From: Flavobacteriales bacterium 33_180_T64
Lineage (GTDB): Bacteria > Bacteroidota > Bacteroidia > Flavobacteriales > Flavobacteriaceae
Reading direction: 5' to 3'
Length of the DNA: 64,000 nt
Assembly: GCA_002162685.1 (NCBI GenBank)
Contig: MAAQ01000013.1
Coordinates: forward strand, 372,001 to 436,000
Of the stretch, positions 8,096-18,100 are shown one piece after another. Under the pieces are notes generated by a model. The model saw nothing but the letters and a program-made list of their open reading frames with translations, searched no databases and was not told the DNA's origin. The first letter of the stretch is position 1. Each line of letters starts with the position of its first letter. Both the position numbers and the translations under genes were made by a program.

Positions 8096-9142
8096 TTATA
8101 TCTTTTTTGGCGCTTTTTTTAAGGGGTTTTTAGAGTATTGATTATACTCCTTTCTATTTTTAAAAATCGCTATAGCTGTATAGACAGCCTCCTTGAACGA
8201 ACCATTGTCTGCCTGACCTTTTCCTGCAATTTCAAAAGCTGTACCATGATCTGGTGACGTTCTAATTTTACTGAGCCCTGCTGTATAATTCACACCATGA
8301 CCAAATGCTATTGTTTTAAATGGAATTAAACCTTGATCATGATACGAGGCTATAATCGCATCAAAATTCTTATAATTTCCAGAGCCAAAAAAGCTATCAG
8401 CCGAATATGGTCCATAAACCATTTTACCTTTTTCTTTTATTTGTTGAAGTGTTGGTCGTAATATTTCATCATCTTCTTCTCCTATAACACCATTATCTCC
8501 TGCGTGAGGATTAATACCTAAAACCGCAATTCTTGGTTTACCAATTCTAAAATCTTGTTTTAAGGATTTATAAACCGTGTCAATCTTTTCATTAATTAGC
8601 GCTGCAGTAATCTGCTTAGGAACATCTTTTACAGGAACATGATCAGTAAGCAAGCCCACTTTTAATGTGTCTGTCACCATAAACATAAGGCTTTTTCCTC
8701 CTAGTTTCTCTGCAAGATAGTTTGTGTGACCTGGAAATTTAAAACTCTCGGACTGAATATTATGCTTATGTATTGGAGCTGTAACCAGCACATCAATAGC
8801 TTCGTTTTTTAGAGCTTGGGTTGCAGCTTCTAAAGATTTAACAGTATATTCTCCAATCTTTACATCCTCCTCACCAAAATTTATAGAAAGGTTTTCCTTC
8901 CATACATTAAGCACATTGATTTTACCATCTATAACTTGGTCTATCGTATTAATGCCATGAAAATTAATCCCGCTTTTAAAGTGTTTTTTAAAAAAGGTCA
9001 TTGTTTTTGTTGAAGCAAAAATAACAGGTGTGCAAAACTCAAGCATTCGATTGTCCTCAAAAGTTTTAATAATAATTTCAGATCCAATTCCATTAAGGTC
9101 TCCAATTGAAATTCCAAGTTTTATTTTTTTATCTTTTTCCAT
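8096..9142 (-). CDS. pdxA: 4-hydroxythreonine-4-phosphate dehydrogenase
   Basis: 348 residues from the ATG at 9142. PdxA oxidises 4-phosphohydroxy-L-threonine in the DXP-dependent pyridoxal phosphate pathway. Family blocks: GISIGDLNGIGSEII (N-terminus), TAPIHKHNIQ with a metal-ligand His region, FPGHTNYLAEKLG, LGINPHAGDNGVIGEEDDEI, SYHDQGLIPFK and GLSKIRTSPDHGTAFEIAGKG, which hold the remaining metal and substrate ligands. A TTG 48 nt upstream could extend the ORF but would overlap a perfect -7 box at 9178-9185, so the ATG is preferred. Divergent from ribE. Confidence 0.95.
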   Translation of the reverse strand: MEKDKKIKLGISIGDLNGIGSEIIIKTFEDNRMLEFCTPVIFASTKTMTFFKKHFKSGINFHGINTIDQVIDGKINVLNVWKENLSINFGEEDVKIGEYTVKSLEAATQALKNEAIDVLVTAPIHKHNIQSESFKFPGHTNYLAEKLGGKSLMFMVTDTLKVGLLTDHVPVKDVPKQITAALINEKIDTVYKSLKQDFRIGKPRIAVLGINPHAGDNGVIGEEDDEILRPTLQQIKEKGKMVYGPYSADSFFGSGNYKNFDAIIASYHDQGLIPFKTIAFGHGVNYTAGLSKIRTSPDHGTAFEIAGKGQADNGSFKEAVYTAIAIFKNRKEYNQYSKNPLKKAPKKI

Positions 9143-9177
9143 TAAGATGTTATCTATTGTCCGTAATTTTATAATTG

Positions 9178-9185
9178 CAAATTTA
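9178..9185 (-). promoter_or_regulatory. -7 element for pdxA
   Basis: TAAATTTG on the minus strand matches TAnnTTTG and leaves a leader of about 30 nt before the pdxA ATG at 9142. It lies in the 60-nt divergent gap between pdxA and ribE. Confidence 0.5.
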
Positions 9186-9202
9186 ACCAATTATTCGACA
9201 CT

Positions 9203-9793
9203 ATGTTTACAGGAATTATTGAAGATCTTGGCATTATTACAAAGCTAAAAAAAGACCAAGGCAATCTTCACTTGACGATACAAAGTAATATTACTTCTGA
9301 ATTAAAAATTGATCAAAGCGTTGCTCACAACGGAATTTGTCTCACTGTTGTTGAAATTTTAGAAGACACTTATACTGTTACAGCTATTAAAGAGACTCTT
9401 GAAAAAACTAATATTGATGGTTTACAAATTGGAGACGCTGTTAATTTAGAACGAGCCATGAAACTTGGCGACCGATTAGATGGACATATTGTTCAGGGTC
9501 ATGTAGATCAAGTAGGGGTTTGTGAAACCATTAACGAAGACAATGGTAGTTGGGTATACACGTTTAGCTATGATGATAGCTATGGAAATGTTACTATTGA
9601 AAAAGGTTCAGCAACTGTAAATGGCGTAAGTTTAACCGTAATAAATTCTAAAAAAAACAGTTTTAGTGTTGCTATCATTCCTTATACATATGAGCATACT
9701 AACTTTAAGCTCCTAAAGAAAGGATCAAAAATTAATTTAGAGTTTGATGTTCTAGGCAAATACATACAAAAACTTTACAGCGCTAGATTATAA
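9203..9793 (+). CDS. ribE: Riboflavin synthase, alpha subunit
   Basis: 196 residues. It dismutates two 6,7-dimethyl-8-ribityllumazine molecules to riboflavin. The protein is an internal duplication of two lumazine-binding barrels: the first starts MFTGIIEDLG and contains SVAHNGICLTVVE; the second follows GHIVQGHVDQVG and contains SATVNGVSLTVINS. The C-terminal helix (LEFDVLGKYIQKL) mediates trimer formation. Its stop codon directly abuts the convergent small gene at 9794. Confidence 0.96.
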   Translation: MFTGIIEDLGIITKLKKDQGNLHLTIQSNITSELKIDQSVAHNGICLTVVEILEDTYTVTAIKETLEKTNIDGLQIGDAVNLERAMKLGDRLDGHIVQGHVDQVGVCETINEDNGSWVYTFSYDDSYGNVTIEKGSATVNGVSLTVINSKKNSFSVAIIPYTYEHTNFKLLKKGSKINLEFDVLGKYIQKLYSARL

Positions 9794-9803
9794 CTAGCGT
9801 TTT
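9781..9803. terminator. Shared hairpin between ribE and the microprotein gene
   Basis: CGCTAG (9781-9786) pairs with CTAGCG (9794-9799) around a 7-nt loop, followed by TTTT then more T residues on the plus strand. It overlaps both stop codons. The stem is short (6 bp), so termination strength is uncertain. Confidence 0.5.
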
Positions 9804-9994
9804 GTGTTTTTAATTGCTTTTTTTACACCAAAAAAAGTTCCTACGATTAACGCTAAAGTGGTAAATCCATCAATAGGTAAACCTGGAGGTGGTGGTGGCA
9901 TAGGAGGTGGAGGGTTACCACCTTGGGCTGCACATACAAAACTTATTAATACAAATAAGATCGAGGCAAGGATTTTCTTGTTTTGTATTCTCAT
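9794..9994 (-). CDS. PID-CTERM-like small sorted protein
   Basis: 66 residues from the ATG at 9994 (an upstream in-frame start at 10051 would bury the signal peptide). Layout: signal peptide (MRIQNKKILASILFVLISFVCAAQ), a very short proline-glycine-rich middle (GNPPPPMPPPPPG), the motif LPIDG, a hydrophobic helix (FTTLALIVGTFFGV) and a basic tail (KKAIKNTKR). This tripartite tail (P-I-D, helix, Lys/Arg) matches the PID-CTERM sorting signal known in Flavobacteria and looks like an exosortase-type substrate. The mature protein would be almost nothing but polyproline, so its role is unclear. No exosortase gene is in the window. Confidence 0.65.
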   Translation of the reverse strand: MRIQNKKILASILFVLISFVCAAQGGNPPPPMPPPPPGLPIDGFTTLALIVGTFFGVKKAIKNTKR

Positions 9995-10239
9995 TACGGC
10001 ATAAAAGTATAAAAAAAAGGGTCTCAACAAAATTAAATAGCAAAAAAACATCTATAAACCGCAAAAAAAATCGACAAACTACGCGTTTTCCTGATTTTGC
10101 GCCAAATACATATTAAAATCAAATATATGCTTTTTTACGATAATCAAAAGAATATCTAAGTTTTTTTAGTTTTAAATAATTGTTACTATGTGTCTTACAA
10201 ATTTCACAGATTAAACAGTTGATTTAAACACAGATAAAT

Positions 10240-10989
10240 TTAACGATGCATTTGATCTAAAATATCCATAACCTCTGTCTTTTTTCTTACAGAAACAGGA
10301 ACGTTTTCACCATTCTTTAACATTATATAACCGCCATCGGTTTTTATAAAAGCGCTAATGCATTGCAAATTTACAAGATGGCTTTGATGTATTCTTAAAA
10401 AACCATAAGGTTTAAGCATATCTGCAAAATACTTTAAAGTTTTAGTTACAAATATTTTTCGTCCATCTTGAAGATGAAACATGGTATTATTACTGTCAGA
10501 TTCACAACGTATAATATCATCTAAATTGACAATTATAATTTTATCAAGTGTATGTAATGATATCTTATCTGGTTTTTTTTCTGGTGCAGATAGGGTTTCT
10601 TTTAAAATATTTAACCGCTCTTTATTAGGTTGTATTTGTTGTTTTGCTCTAACTATCGCTTGAGATAATTCTTCTTTAGCATAAGGTTTTAAGACATAAT
10701 CTATGGCTGCAAACTTAAATGCCTTGATTGCAAACTCATCACTTGCTGTTACAAAAATAATTTTTGATTTCAATTCAGGGAAAATCTCAAGCACATCAAA
10801 TCCAGTTCCATCTCCTAGCATAATGTCTAGAAACAAAATATCTGGCGGCGTTTTCCGAAGCACTTTAGCGGCTTCAACAACACTCTGTGCGGTATTAATA
10901 ATTTTTATCTCTGGATGATTGACCTCTATATCGCTTTTCAAAAGCATTAGAGCGTCCTTCATATCTTCTACTATAATTGCTGTTAACAT
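10240..10989 (-). CDS. LytTR-family response regulator
   Basis: 249 residues. The receiver domain (about 1-120) has acidic residues at VEDMKD, phospho-acceptor Asp55 in PDILFLDIMLGDGTGFD, the Thr of VTASDE and the Lys of VLKPYAKEE. A C-terminal LytTR DNA-binding domain (about 150-249) shows DIIRCESDSNNTMFHL, FLRIHQSHLVNL and PVSVRKK. LytTR regulators bind paired 9-bp direct repeats two helical turns apart; such a pair lies at 14989-15018. The gene follows its kinase by 1 nt, so the two are co-translated. Confidence 0.93.
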   Translation of the reverse strand: MLTAIIVEDMKDALMLLKSDIEVNHPEIKIINTAQSVVEAAKVLRKTPPDILFLDIMLGDGTGFDVLEIFPELKSKIIFVTASDEFAIKAFKFAAIDYVLKPYAKEELSQAIVRAKQQIQPNKERLNILKETLSAPEKKPDKISLHTLDKIIIVNLDDIIRCESDSNNTMFHLQDGRKIFVTKTLKYFADMLKPYGFLRIHQSHLVNLQCISAFIKTDGGYIMLKNGENVPVSVRKKTEVMDILDQMHR

Positions 10990-10990
10990 A

Positions 10991-13900
10991 TTAATAATCG
11001 GTTTCTAATGGAATTTTAAACCGTATAGTTGTACCAACTATACTTCCATCATTAAGTTTTATTTCTTTTATTTCTAAAGCTTCTTTTCTTGAAATTGACT
11101 CCAATCGTTCTCTTGTAACTTTAAGCGCCATGGATTGATGATCTGTTTTCTGTTTTTGGTTTTGTGAACTATAAATTCCAATACCATTATCAGTTATTGT
11201 AACGATTAAAAGATCATCTAAAGTATCAAACTGAAGTTTAAGTTCACCATCCCTTGGGCCTTTTAGAATTCCATGACGAATTGCATTTTCAACAAAAGGC
11301 TGAATAAGCATTGGTGGAATCAAAATTTCTTCTGCATCTAAATCGGTATTCATTATAATGTCATATTGAAACGATGTTTCAGCCATTAAGCGTTCTACCT
11401 CAATATAATGACGTAATGTTTTAATTTCTTGATCTAAACTAATTGTGTCTTTTCTAGAGTTTATAAGGGTCTCTCTCAATAATGTCGCAAAACTATTAAC
11501 TGTTTCATTCATCTTTTCTGGTTTTGTTGGCGCCATAGCCTTGATACCATTAAGAACATTAAAAATAAAATGCGGGTTCATTTGTAAACGCAAAGCCTTT
11601 TGCTCAAGTGTAAGAAGGTGATTTTCTAATTCTAACCGTGTTTTATCTTCCGTGTTTTTACGCTTAAGACGCTTTATATATAGAGAAACGAAAGCCAATA
11701 GAACAATAATAGTTAAGCCAATAACCATCCATTGAAACCATCCTTTTTTATATAATGGACTCTCAATATAAAATGAAAACCGAAGGGGTTCTCCCTCTTT
11801 CCAACGGTGATTTCTAGATTGAACCATAAATTGATGAGCTCCAAAATTGAGTTCAGAAAAATCTTGGGTATTATATATGGACCATGGGCTCCAACTATTA
11901 TCATTTAATTTATAACGATATTCTACAGCATTTGGATGATCTATATCTATCGTTTTATAAGAAAAACTTATTTGTCGCTGATCTGGATTTAATTTTAAAA
12001 CCTTCTCCGAATTCACCCATGATGACAAGTTTAAAGTATCAATACTTTGATAAGCAACTTTTATATCTTCTAAAAAGAGATTTGGTTTTTCTGTTTCTTC
12101 ATTATTTTCTGTTGGTCGGTATTCGGTAAGTCCGTAAAGCGCGCCAAACCATAAATGCCCTTTTTGATCTTTATCAACGGCATTTAAACAGGTTTCAATT
12201 CCCAAAAACCCATCATTTCTTCCAAAGAAGAATACATCTTTAATCTCATTATCCTTATTTAATTCTAGTTTATCAACACCTCGCTCTGTACCAGCCCAAA
12301 GATAGCCTTGTTCGTCAAAAATGAGTTGATATATGTTTTCAGAAGCTCCATTTTTTATGCCTTTCAATTTTTTAAATGTGTTGAAATTTTCATCATTTGA
12401 CCACCAAATCCCTTTTCCTGCAGTACCTAAAAACATCGTTTTATTTCGAATTAATATCGTGTTGATCGGAACTTGCAAGTCTAAAATTTCTCCCAAATGT
12501 GTAATCTTATCGTTTTTCAAGTACCCTAAATGACCATTTCGAGTTGCATACCAAAGCTGGTTATTATCAGCTTTAACCATCTCTCTAATATAAAGATCAT
12601 CAATACCTTCATGAATTGCATATGTTTTAAAAACCGTTAAGCTATCCGTTTTAGGGTTATAATTAAACTTTACAATACCGCTAGAATACGTGGCCGCGTA
12701 CACCGTATCATTGTCAACATATATTTTCCGAATCCAATCAAACGGGAACCCATTTTCTGTGTTCAATACTTTTGTAACCTCAACAATTTTAGGGATCCTT
12801 TTTTTACTTCCCTTTAAGGTGTCTACCGCAAAAGAATCTATGCTTATTTTTCCTTTAAACAATACTCCTCTACCATCAGAACCTGCCCAAATGTTTCCAT
12901 TTTTATCACTTGTTATGGTTTTAATTTTTACATCAGAAAATGCTTCAGGAATAGCAATCTCGTGAATACCAAAATCATCTATTCGTATCAATCCTTTTTC
13001 AGAATTAGAAACCCAAATCGCATTTTCAGAATGATGTACTGCGTAAATACGGTTTCCATTTAATCCAGTTTCTGTATCAAAATGCTTAAAATTATTTTGA
13101 AAATATTTATACAAACCACCACCAGATGTTGCTAGCCATATATTTGATTGTTTATCTTGAAATACTTTTCTAACATCAGATACTGAAAGGCCATTAGAAT
13201 TATTGAATGAAAATAATTCGATGTAAGTTTCAGGATCAATAACAGAAACACCATTCGTATTGGTAGCTATCCAAAGTTGATTTCCATTTTGAATTGAAGT
13301 ACTATTAATTCGTAAAGGTTCTCGAATTAAAATAGCATCATCAAAATTTTGTGGCTCAAAGGCTAAGGTGCCATCATTAAAAGTAGATGCATATACTTTA
13401 TTATTAAAACCTAATAGTGAGGTAAAGTCATTACGTTCTAATTTTTCAATATGTTCGGCATTAGTTTTAAGCTCACTAAATTGCCAAAGCCCTTCCTGAG
13501 TTGCTAACCAAAAATACTTATCAAAGTATATCAGGTCTTTAATATGTATGTTATCTATTTCGGAGTGAAGTTTTATTTTTTCTACGGAAAAATCTTTATT
13601 AAGCTCATAAAGCCCTTCAATAGTTAATAACAGTAATCTATTTTTGTGCTGATAGATTTTATTAACTTGAGGTATTTCAATAGTGATAAATTTGTTTTTT
13701 AATTTAATTGATAACCCGCGTTTTGTTCCAATATAAAGTCTATTATTAATTGTTTTTAATGCATGAATATAGTTAGATGCTAATCCGTTACTTTCATTAA
13801 ACACTTTAAAATCATTACCATCAAAACGCGCTAACCCACCGCCTTGAGTTCCTAACCACAGATATCCTTTTTCATCTTGGGCCATGGCATAAACTTGAGA

Positions 13901-14014
13901 TTGTGGTAACCCATCTTCTAATGTAAATGCACGTAACTGTCTGTTTTGAGCATTTAGCGTAAGTATCATTCCGAAGAAAAAAAATAAGAGTTTATATGAT
14001 ATGTTATATTTCAA
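10991..14014 (-). CDS. Propeller-type sensor histidine kinase (LytS/His_kinase family)
   Basis: 1007 residues. The start is TTG (14014); the first 23 residues form a signal peptide (FFFFGMILTLNAQ), so no later Met is suitable. Order: two Reg_prop beta-propellers (about 25-660; repeats such as DEKGYLWLGTQGGGLARFDG and DKQSNIWLATSGGGLYKY), Y_Y_Y domain (about 680-745), one membrane helix (about 758-778), a coiled coil, then PF06580 with LQMNPHFIFNVLNGI (phospho-acceptor His815) and the ATPase N box PPMLIQPFVENAIRHG. The periplasmic propellers probably sense a ligand. Partner is the LytTR regulator 1 nt downstream. Confidence 0.93.
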   Translation of the reverse strand: MKYNISYKLLFFFFGMILTLNAQNRQLRAFTLEDGLPQSQVYAMAQDEKGYLWLGTQGGGLARFDGNDFKVFNESNGLASNYIHALKTINNRLYIGTKRGLSIKLKNKFITIEIPQVNKIYQHKNRLLLLTIEGLYELNKDFSVEKIKLHSEIDNIHIKDLIYFDKYFWLATQEGLWQFSELKTNAEHIEKLERNDFTSLLGFNNKVYASTFNDGTLAFEPQNFDDAILIREPLRINSTSIQNGNQLWIATNTNGVSVIDPETYIELFSFNNSNGLSVSDVRKVFQDKQSNIWLATSGGGLYKYFQNNFKHFDTETGLNGNRIYAVHHSENAIWVSNSEKGLIRIDDFGIHEIAIPEAFSDVKIKTITSDKNGNIWAGSDGRGVLFKGKISIDSFAVDTLKGSKKRIPKIVEVTKVLNTENGFPFDWIRKIYVDNDTVYAATYSSGIVKFNYNPKTDSLTVFKTYAIHEGIDDLYIREMVKADNNQLWYATRNGHLGYLKNDKITHLGEILDLQVPINTILIRNKTMFLGTAGKGIWWSNDENFNTFKKLKGIKNGASENIYQLIFDEQGYLWAGTERGVDKLELNKDNEIKDVFFFGRNDGFLGIETCLNAVDKDQKGHLWFGALYGLTEYRPTENNEETEKPNLFLEDIKVAYQSIDTLNLSSWVNSEKVLKLNPDQRQISFSYKTIDIDHPNAVEYRYKLNDNSWSPWSIYNTQDFSELNFGAHQFMVQSRNHRWKEGEPLRFSFYIESPLYKKGWFQWMVIGLTIIVLLAFVSLYIKRLKRKNTEDKTRLELENHLLTLEQKALRLQMNPHFIFNVLNGIKAMAPTKPEKMNETVNSFATLLRETLINSRKDTISLDQEIKTLRHYIEVERLMAETSFQYDIIMNTDLDAEEILIPPMLIQPFVENAIRHGILKGPRDGELKLQFDTLDDLLIVTITDNGIGIYSSQNQKQKTDHQSMALKVTRERLESISRKEALEIKEIKLNDGSIVGTTIRFKIPLETDY

Positions 14015-14094
14015 TACGGGTTTAATTATCTATTGCAACTTACAATTTTGAACGCAGTTTTTGCTGTAGTAGTATCTACAATTTTACGAATTAT

Positions 14095-14131
14095 AAAAAG
14101 CGCTGTACTCCTCCTAAAGAGATACAGCGCT
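14095..14131 (-). terminator. Terminator of the SH3-protein gene
   Basis: A perfect 9-bp stem (AGCGCTGTA / TACAGCGCT) with a 15-nt loop, followed on the minus strand by TTTTT. It separates the SH3 gene from the kinase gene, so they are not one simple transcript. Confidence 0.85.
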
Positions 14132-14162
14132 AAAAACATGAATAACAACATCAACTAATTTC

Positions 14163-14906
14163 TTATTCGTTATCAAGTTCGCATGAGAACGCATAACTAG
14201 CTTTTTTAAATTTCACTTTTTCTAATGCTGCCAAAGAAGACGTTTGCATAAGCTTATTATCTTTAAAAACAATATATGATTTGCTATCTGCTACCTCACA
14301 ACTTTCGCCTTCAGTGTTACATAAGGTAATAACATCAGTTCCATAAGTATTATCTTGCTTATTTATTAAGCTTATTAAATTATGATTTAGTGTTTCTGAT
14401 TTTACAAAGATTTTATCAATCTCTACACCATTTCTAACAGCTCTTATTTGGAAACGCTTATAACCTTTATAGTCTACTCCGGCTTCACCAAATACAAATT
14501 TAATTTCTGGGTTAATAGCACTTACCATCGTTTTTTGTGAGATGAGTCCTCCCCAAATCCATCCTACTTGTGGTCCCATTTTTATTTTATAAAACCTACT
14601 GGTTACACCATTAATGGTTTGAGACGTTTCACTTTTAGCTAGTAATCTTACATTAGTTCCAATATTTATGGTTGTTAATTTTTCGCAGTGTGTCGACGCG
14701 CAATCACGTAAAGCGACATCATCTCCTAATAAATATTGTGACGCATTGGCTGCAGAATTAGTGTACACATCAAATTCTACTTCTTTGCTTTGACTGTAAA
14801 TATCTGATGCGATAAATAATACAGTAACCATCAATAGGCTTTGGAAAATTCTAGATAGCGTGTTTTGTGTTTTGTTTTGTTCCTGGGTGTTCTTTAAGGT
14901 TTTCAT
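14163..14906 (-). CDS. Secreted SH3b-domain protein
   Basis: 247 residues. An N-terminal export signal is likely although preceded by a 20-residue polar stretch (hydrophobic core LLMVTVLFIASDIYS, cleavage near YSQS). Residues about 50-125 look like a bacterial SH3b domain: LLGDDVALRDCASTHCEKLTTINIGTNVRLLAKSE...FYKIKMGPQVGWIWGGLIS, with the usual W-I-W-G ending. Such domains commonly bind peptidoglycan or cell-wall peptides. The C-terminal half (about 130-247) has no family I recognise; it holds four cysteines that could pair after export. Upstream are a consensus -7 box and LytTR-like direct repeats, suggesting control by the adjacent two-component system. Confidence 0.72.
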   Translation of the reverse strand: MKTLKNTQEQNKTQNTLSRIFQSLLMVTVLFIASDIYSQSKEVEFDVYTNSAANASQYLLGDDVALRDCASTHCEKLTTINIGTNVRLLAKSETSQTINGVTSRFYKIKMGPQVGWIWGGLISQKTMVSAINPEIKFVFGEAGVDYKGYKRFQIRAVRNGVEIDKIFVKSETLNHNLISLINKQDNTYGTDVITLCNTEGESCEVADSKSYIVFKDNKLMQTSSLAALEKVKFKKASYAFSCELDNE

Positions 14907-14944
14907 GGTATACTGTTTTAAGGGTTTGTATTTATTTGATACTT

Positions 14945-14952
14945 CAAAGATA
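14945..14952 (-). promoter_or_regulatory. -7 element for the SH3-protein gene
   Basis: TATCTTTG on the minus strand, perfect TAnnTTTG, predicting a start of transcription near 14938 and a leader of about 30 nt before the ATG at 14906. No clear TTG at -33 is present, which is common for activator-dependent promoters. Confidence 0.6.
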
Positions 14953-14981
14953 TATTGACGATTAAGTAAAATTTGGATGCT

Positions 14982-15018
14982 TTTAGAATTCGTTAAGGAT
15001 GGTTTAGAATTCGTTGAG
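14982..15018 (+). promoter_or_regulatory. Putative LytTR double box
   Basis: Two 16-nt direct repeats (TTTAGAATTCGTTAAG at 14982-14997 and TTTAGAATTCGTTGAG at 15003-15018) differ at one base and have a period of exactly 21 nt. The cores TTCGTTAAG and TTCGTTGAG each match 8 of 9 positions of the LytTR-family consensus [TA][AC][CA]GTTN[AG][TG], separated by 12 nt. They lie about 50-80 nt upstream of the predicted transcription start of the SH3 gene, a classic activator position. The repeats read on the plus strand, opposite to that gene. Confidence 0.55.
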
Positions 15019-15035
15019 ATTTGGATTTACGGCAT

Positions 15036-15063
15036 AAAAAAGCCTCACATTACTGTAAGGCTT
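15036..15063 (-). terminator. Terminator of the giant-protein gene
   Basis: AAGCCT (15040-15045) pairs with AGGCTT (15058-15063); on the minus strand TTTTTT follows. It lies downstream of the 10.3-kb gene, and is part of a segment duplicated at the tRNA locus near 28.4 kb. Confidence 0.75.
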
Positions 15064-15090
15064 CTATCTTATTGAAAGTGGCCCCACTTG
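15042..15090 (-). repeat. Remnant of a tRNA 3' end with its terminator
   Basis: These 49 nt match 28408-28456 at 41 of 49 positions by hand alignment without gaps. At the other site the segment is the last 12 nt of the CAT tRNA (end of T stem, acceptor strand, discriminator) plus its downstream flank and terminator. Here no complete tRNA follows: similarity stops abruptly after the 12 tRNA bases. Both copies have the same orientation. This looks like a decayed attachment-site half or scar of a lost tandem tRNA. Confidence 0.6.
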
Positions 15091-15176
15091 AAATCATAGT
15101 TTTGGGAGACTATTACAATGATCTAATAACATAGCTCATATCTATTAGTATCTGTGTATGTCAGTTAATGTTTATT

Positions 15177-18100
15177 CTATTTTTTCACAATCTTAAAACT
15201 CTTAATCGTCTTATTATTTTCAACAATTTGTAGCAAGTACACGCCTATTTCATATCTATCCATCGGTATCGTTGTTACACTTTCTTTTAACGCTCCTTTC
15301 TTTAATAATTGACCATGTAGACTATACAATTGATATGTCAAGTTTTCTTGATTAAAGTCTGGGATTTTTAAATTTACAATATTCGTTGTTGGGTTTGGGT
15401 ACACTAAAACATTTAAATCTCTTATACTTTCTTCTATTCCCAGAGTATAAGATACAATGGTTACAATTGCATAACCAATGGAAACATTGCCTTCACTATC
15501 AGTTACCGTTAACTCCACTGTGTTTTCACCAATATTACTAGTATCAAAACTTGTTATATCTAATTCTAAAAAAGTAATACCACAGGCATCATGAGACCCA
15601 TTATTTATCTCATCTGGTGTTATTGTTGCGTTACCAGTTTCATCTAATTGTACTGTTATATCTTGTGTTATCACTATTGGCCCAGATGCATCAACCACAT
15701 TTATAACTTGTAGGCACGTATTAGTATTACCACTGGTATCTGTTGTGGTCCAGAAACGATTAATACTATAATTAACCAATGAACAACCATCAGTCCCTTG
15801 AAAGCTAACGTCTGAATATATTGTTATAGCAATAGAACAATTATCAGAGACTGTTGGACTTCCTGTATTTTCAGGTTCTAAACTTTCTCCGTAGGCTATA
15901 GTAACAGATTCAATACACTCAATACTTGGGGTGATATTATCTACAACATTTATAATCACTTCGCAATTCGCCGTATTTCCATTATCGTCGGTTGCCGTAT
16001 AAGTCACTATGGTTTCACCAATAGGGAATTGATTATTTAATGGTGTATTACTCGTTATTGCAGGTTCTAAACTACAGTTATCTGTAGCTGTAACATTAAG
16101 TGGTATTGTTGCATAGCAAGAATTTGAATTGGTATAATACACCATTTCTACTACTGGACATTCAATAACTGGTGGAACCGTTTCCTCACTAATTGCACTT
16201 GCCTTAATATCGAAACTGTATGTAGCAGCACTACAATCGTTGGTTGCAATATGAACAGTTGTTGTAGCAACACCTAGAGCATCTGGTGTAAATGTTACTG
16301 TAAATGTAGCAGACTCATTTGCTGCAATAGATATTGGTAATGTGATATTTCCAATTTCAAATAAATCGGAATCACCTCCGGAAATAGTAATGGCATCTGC
16401 ATCTAATATTAGCTCTGAAAAACCTTTATTATTTATTGTGAATGTTTTTACTATGGTGCCCGTTGGACAGGTATTGCCAAAATCGGTGTCATTTAAAACC
16501 AAAGGAGTCGTACTGCCATCTACAATGGTATTTGCATTACCATGTACTGCAACCTTAGAACCTGAACCAAATAAAATACTAGTTGACTGATAAGAAAAAA
16601 ATTGACTATATGCAATGTCTTGCCTACCATCTGTATTAAAATCCCCTACAGCTAGACTACCAATGGAAGTCTGATTAATATTATTACTAGATACTACAAA
16701 TCCGCCTGCACCATCTCCTAAGAGGATAGGTAAACTGTTTGAACTGTTAAAATAACTAACTACCATATCTTGATTGCCATCTGCATTAAAATCACCACTA
16801 ACTAATTTCCAAGCATAATCAAATAGAGAAGGATCATCAATTAATTGCATTACACTTAAAGGTGTAGAGGGAAATATTCCATTAGAAGACCCATTGAACA
16901 CTAATATTCTTTGATTAGCAATGATATTAGTGATGGGACTTGATGTATCTGGATTTGGAATAAAATCATAAGCACTTACTGCAATATCTTGTTCGCCATC
17001 ATTATTAAAATCACTTAAAACAAGGGCTGTGGGGTTATCAATAATTAACGTTGTTGTTTCTGTAAAACCTGCCAAACCATCTCCTGAAAGCACAGAAAGC
17101 TTATCATCATCTATACTTACAATTACTAAATCTTTATTGCCATCATGATTAAAATCGCCTACACTAACTTGCATAGCATCAATAAAAATATCACGTTTAA
17201 GGGAAAAACCATCTACACCATTTCCTAAAAAGACGGCTAGTTTAGTTTCATCTGTAGTCGTATTTTCTTCTTTTATAAGAACATCTAGTTTACCATCATT
17301 ATTAAAATCTTCAGCAATAGCAATAGATCCTATTAAATTTTCTAATACAATAACATCTCCTAAACTAAAGCCCCCTGTACCATCACCTAAATACATAGCC
17401 AATCTCCTGTTTGAAGTTGTAACCATGTCTTGATGACCATCGCCGTTATAATCACCAATTGCAATAGAATGATAAGCGCTATTAAACCGAGGGCCTTCTA
17501 AGATAATTTCATTATGTAAGTTAAACGTACCGTCTCCATTTCCTAATTGTATGCGCATTTTATTATTTGGATTATCTGCATTAGAAATAACTAAATCCTG
17601 AATACCATCTTCATTAAAATCGGCCACGTACAATTCTTTATTGTATTCATTAGAGTCATATTCAAAAACGGGTACGTTTTCAAATGTTGCTGAACTACAT
17701 GCTGGATTGTCTACAATAAGTTGAAAAGTGGTGGTTGCAGATGTGCATATACCAGATGCTTCAATTGTAATTTGGTATGTTCCGGCAGGATACGCGTTAG
17801 TAACCATAACCTCTCCTGTATCTGGATTTACCCTTAATAAACCCTTAAAACTAGAATCTGTATATGCTCTCGTGTTTAATGCAGCTCCTGATGCAGGAAC
17901 ATCTGGTTGTACAGTAATATTGCCTCCACTTACCGTGCTTGCAGCACTATAGGCACCTACCGAAGATTCAGATTGTGGTGCAATACCTTGACCTTCTATT
18001 ACAAAATCAAAGTCTTGATCACTACAATCGTTATTTTCAATATGCAAGGTTGCCATTACTACATTTGTTGTGGTAGGTAAAAAACTAATTGTAAATGTGG

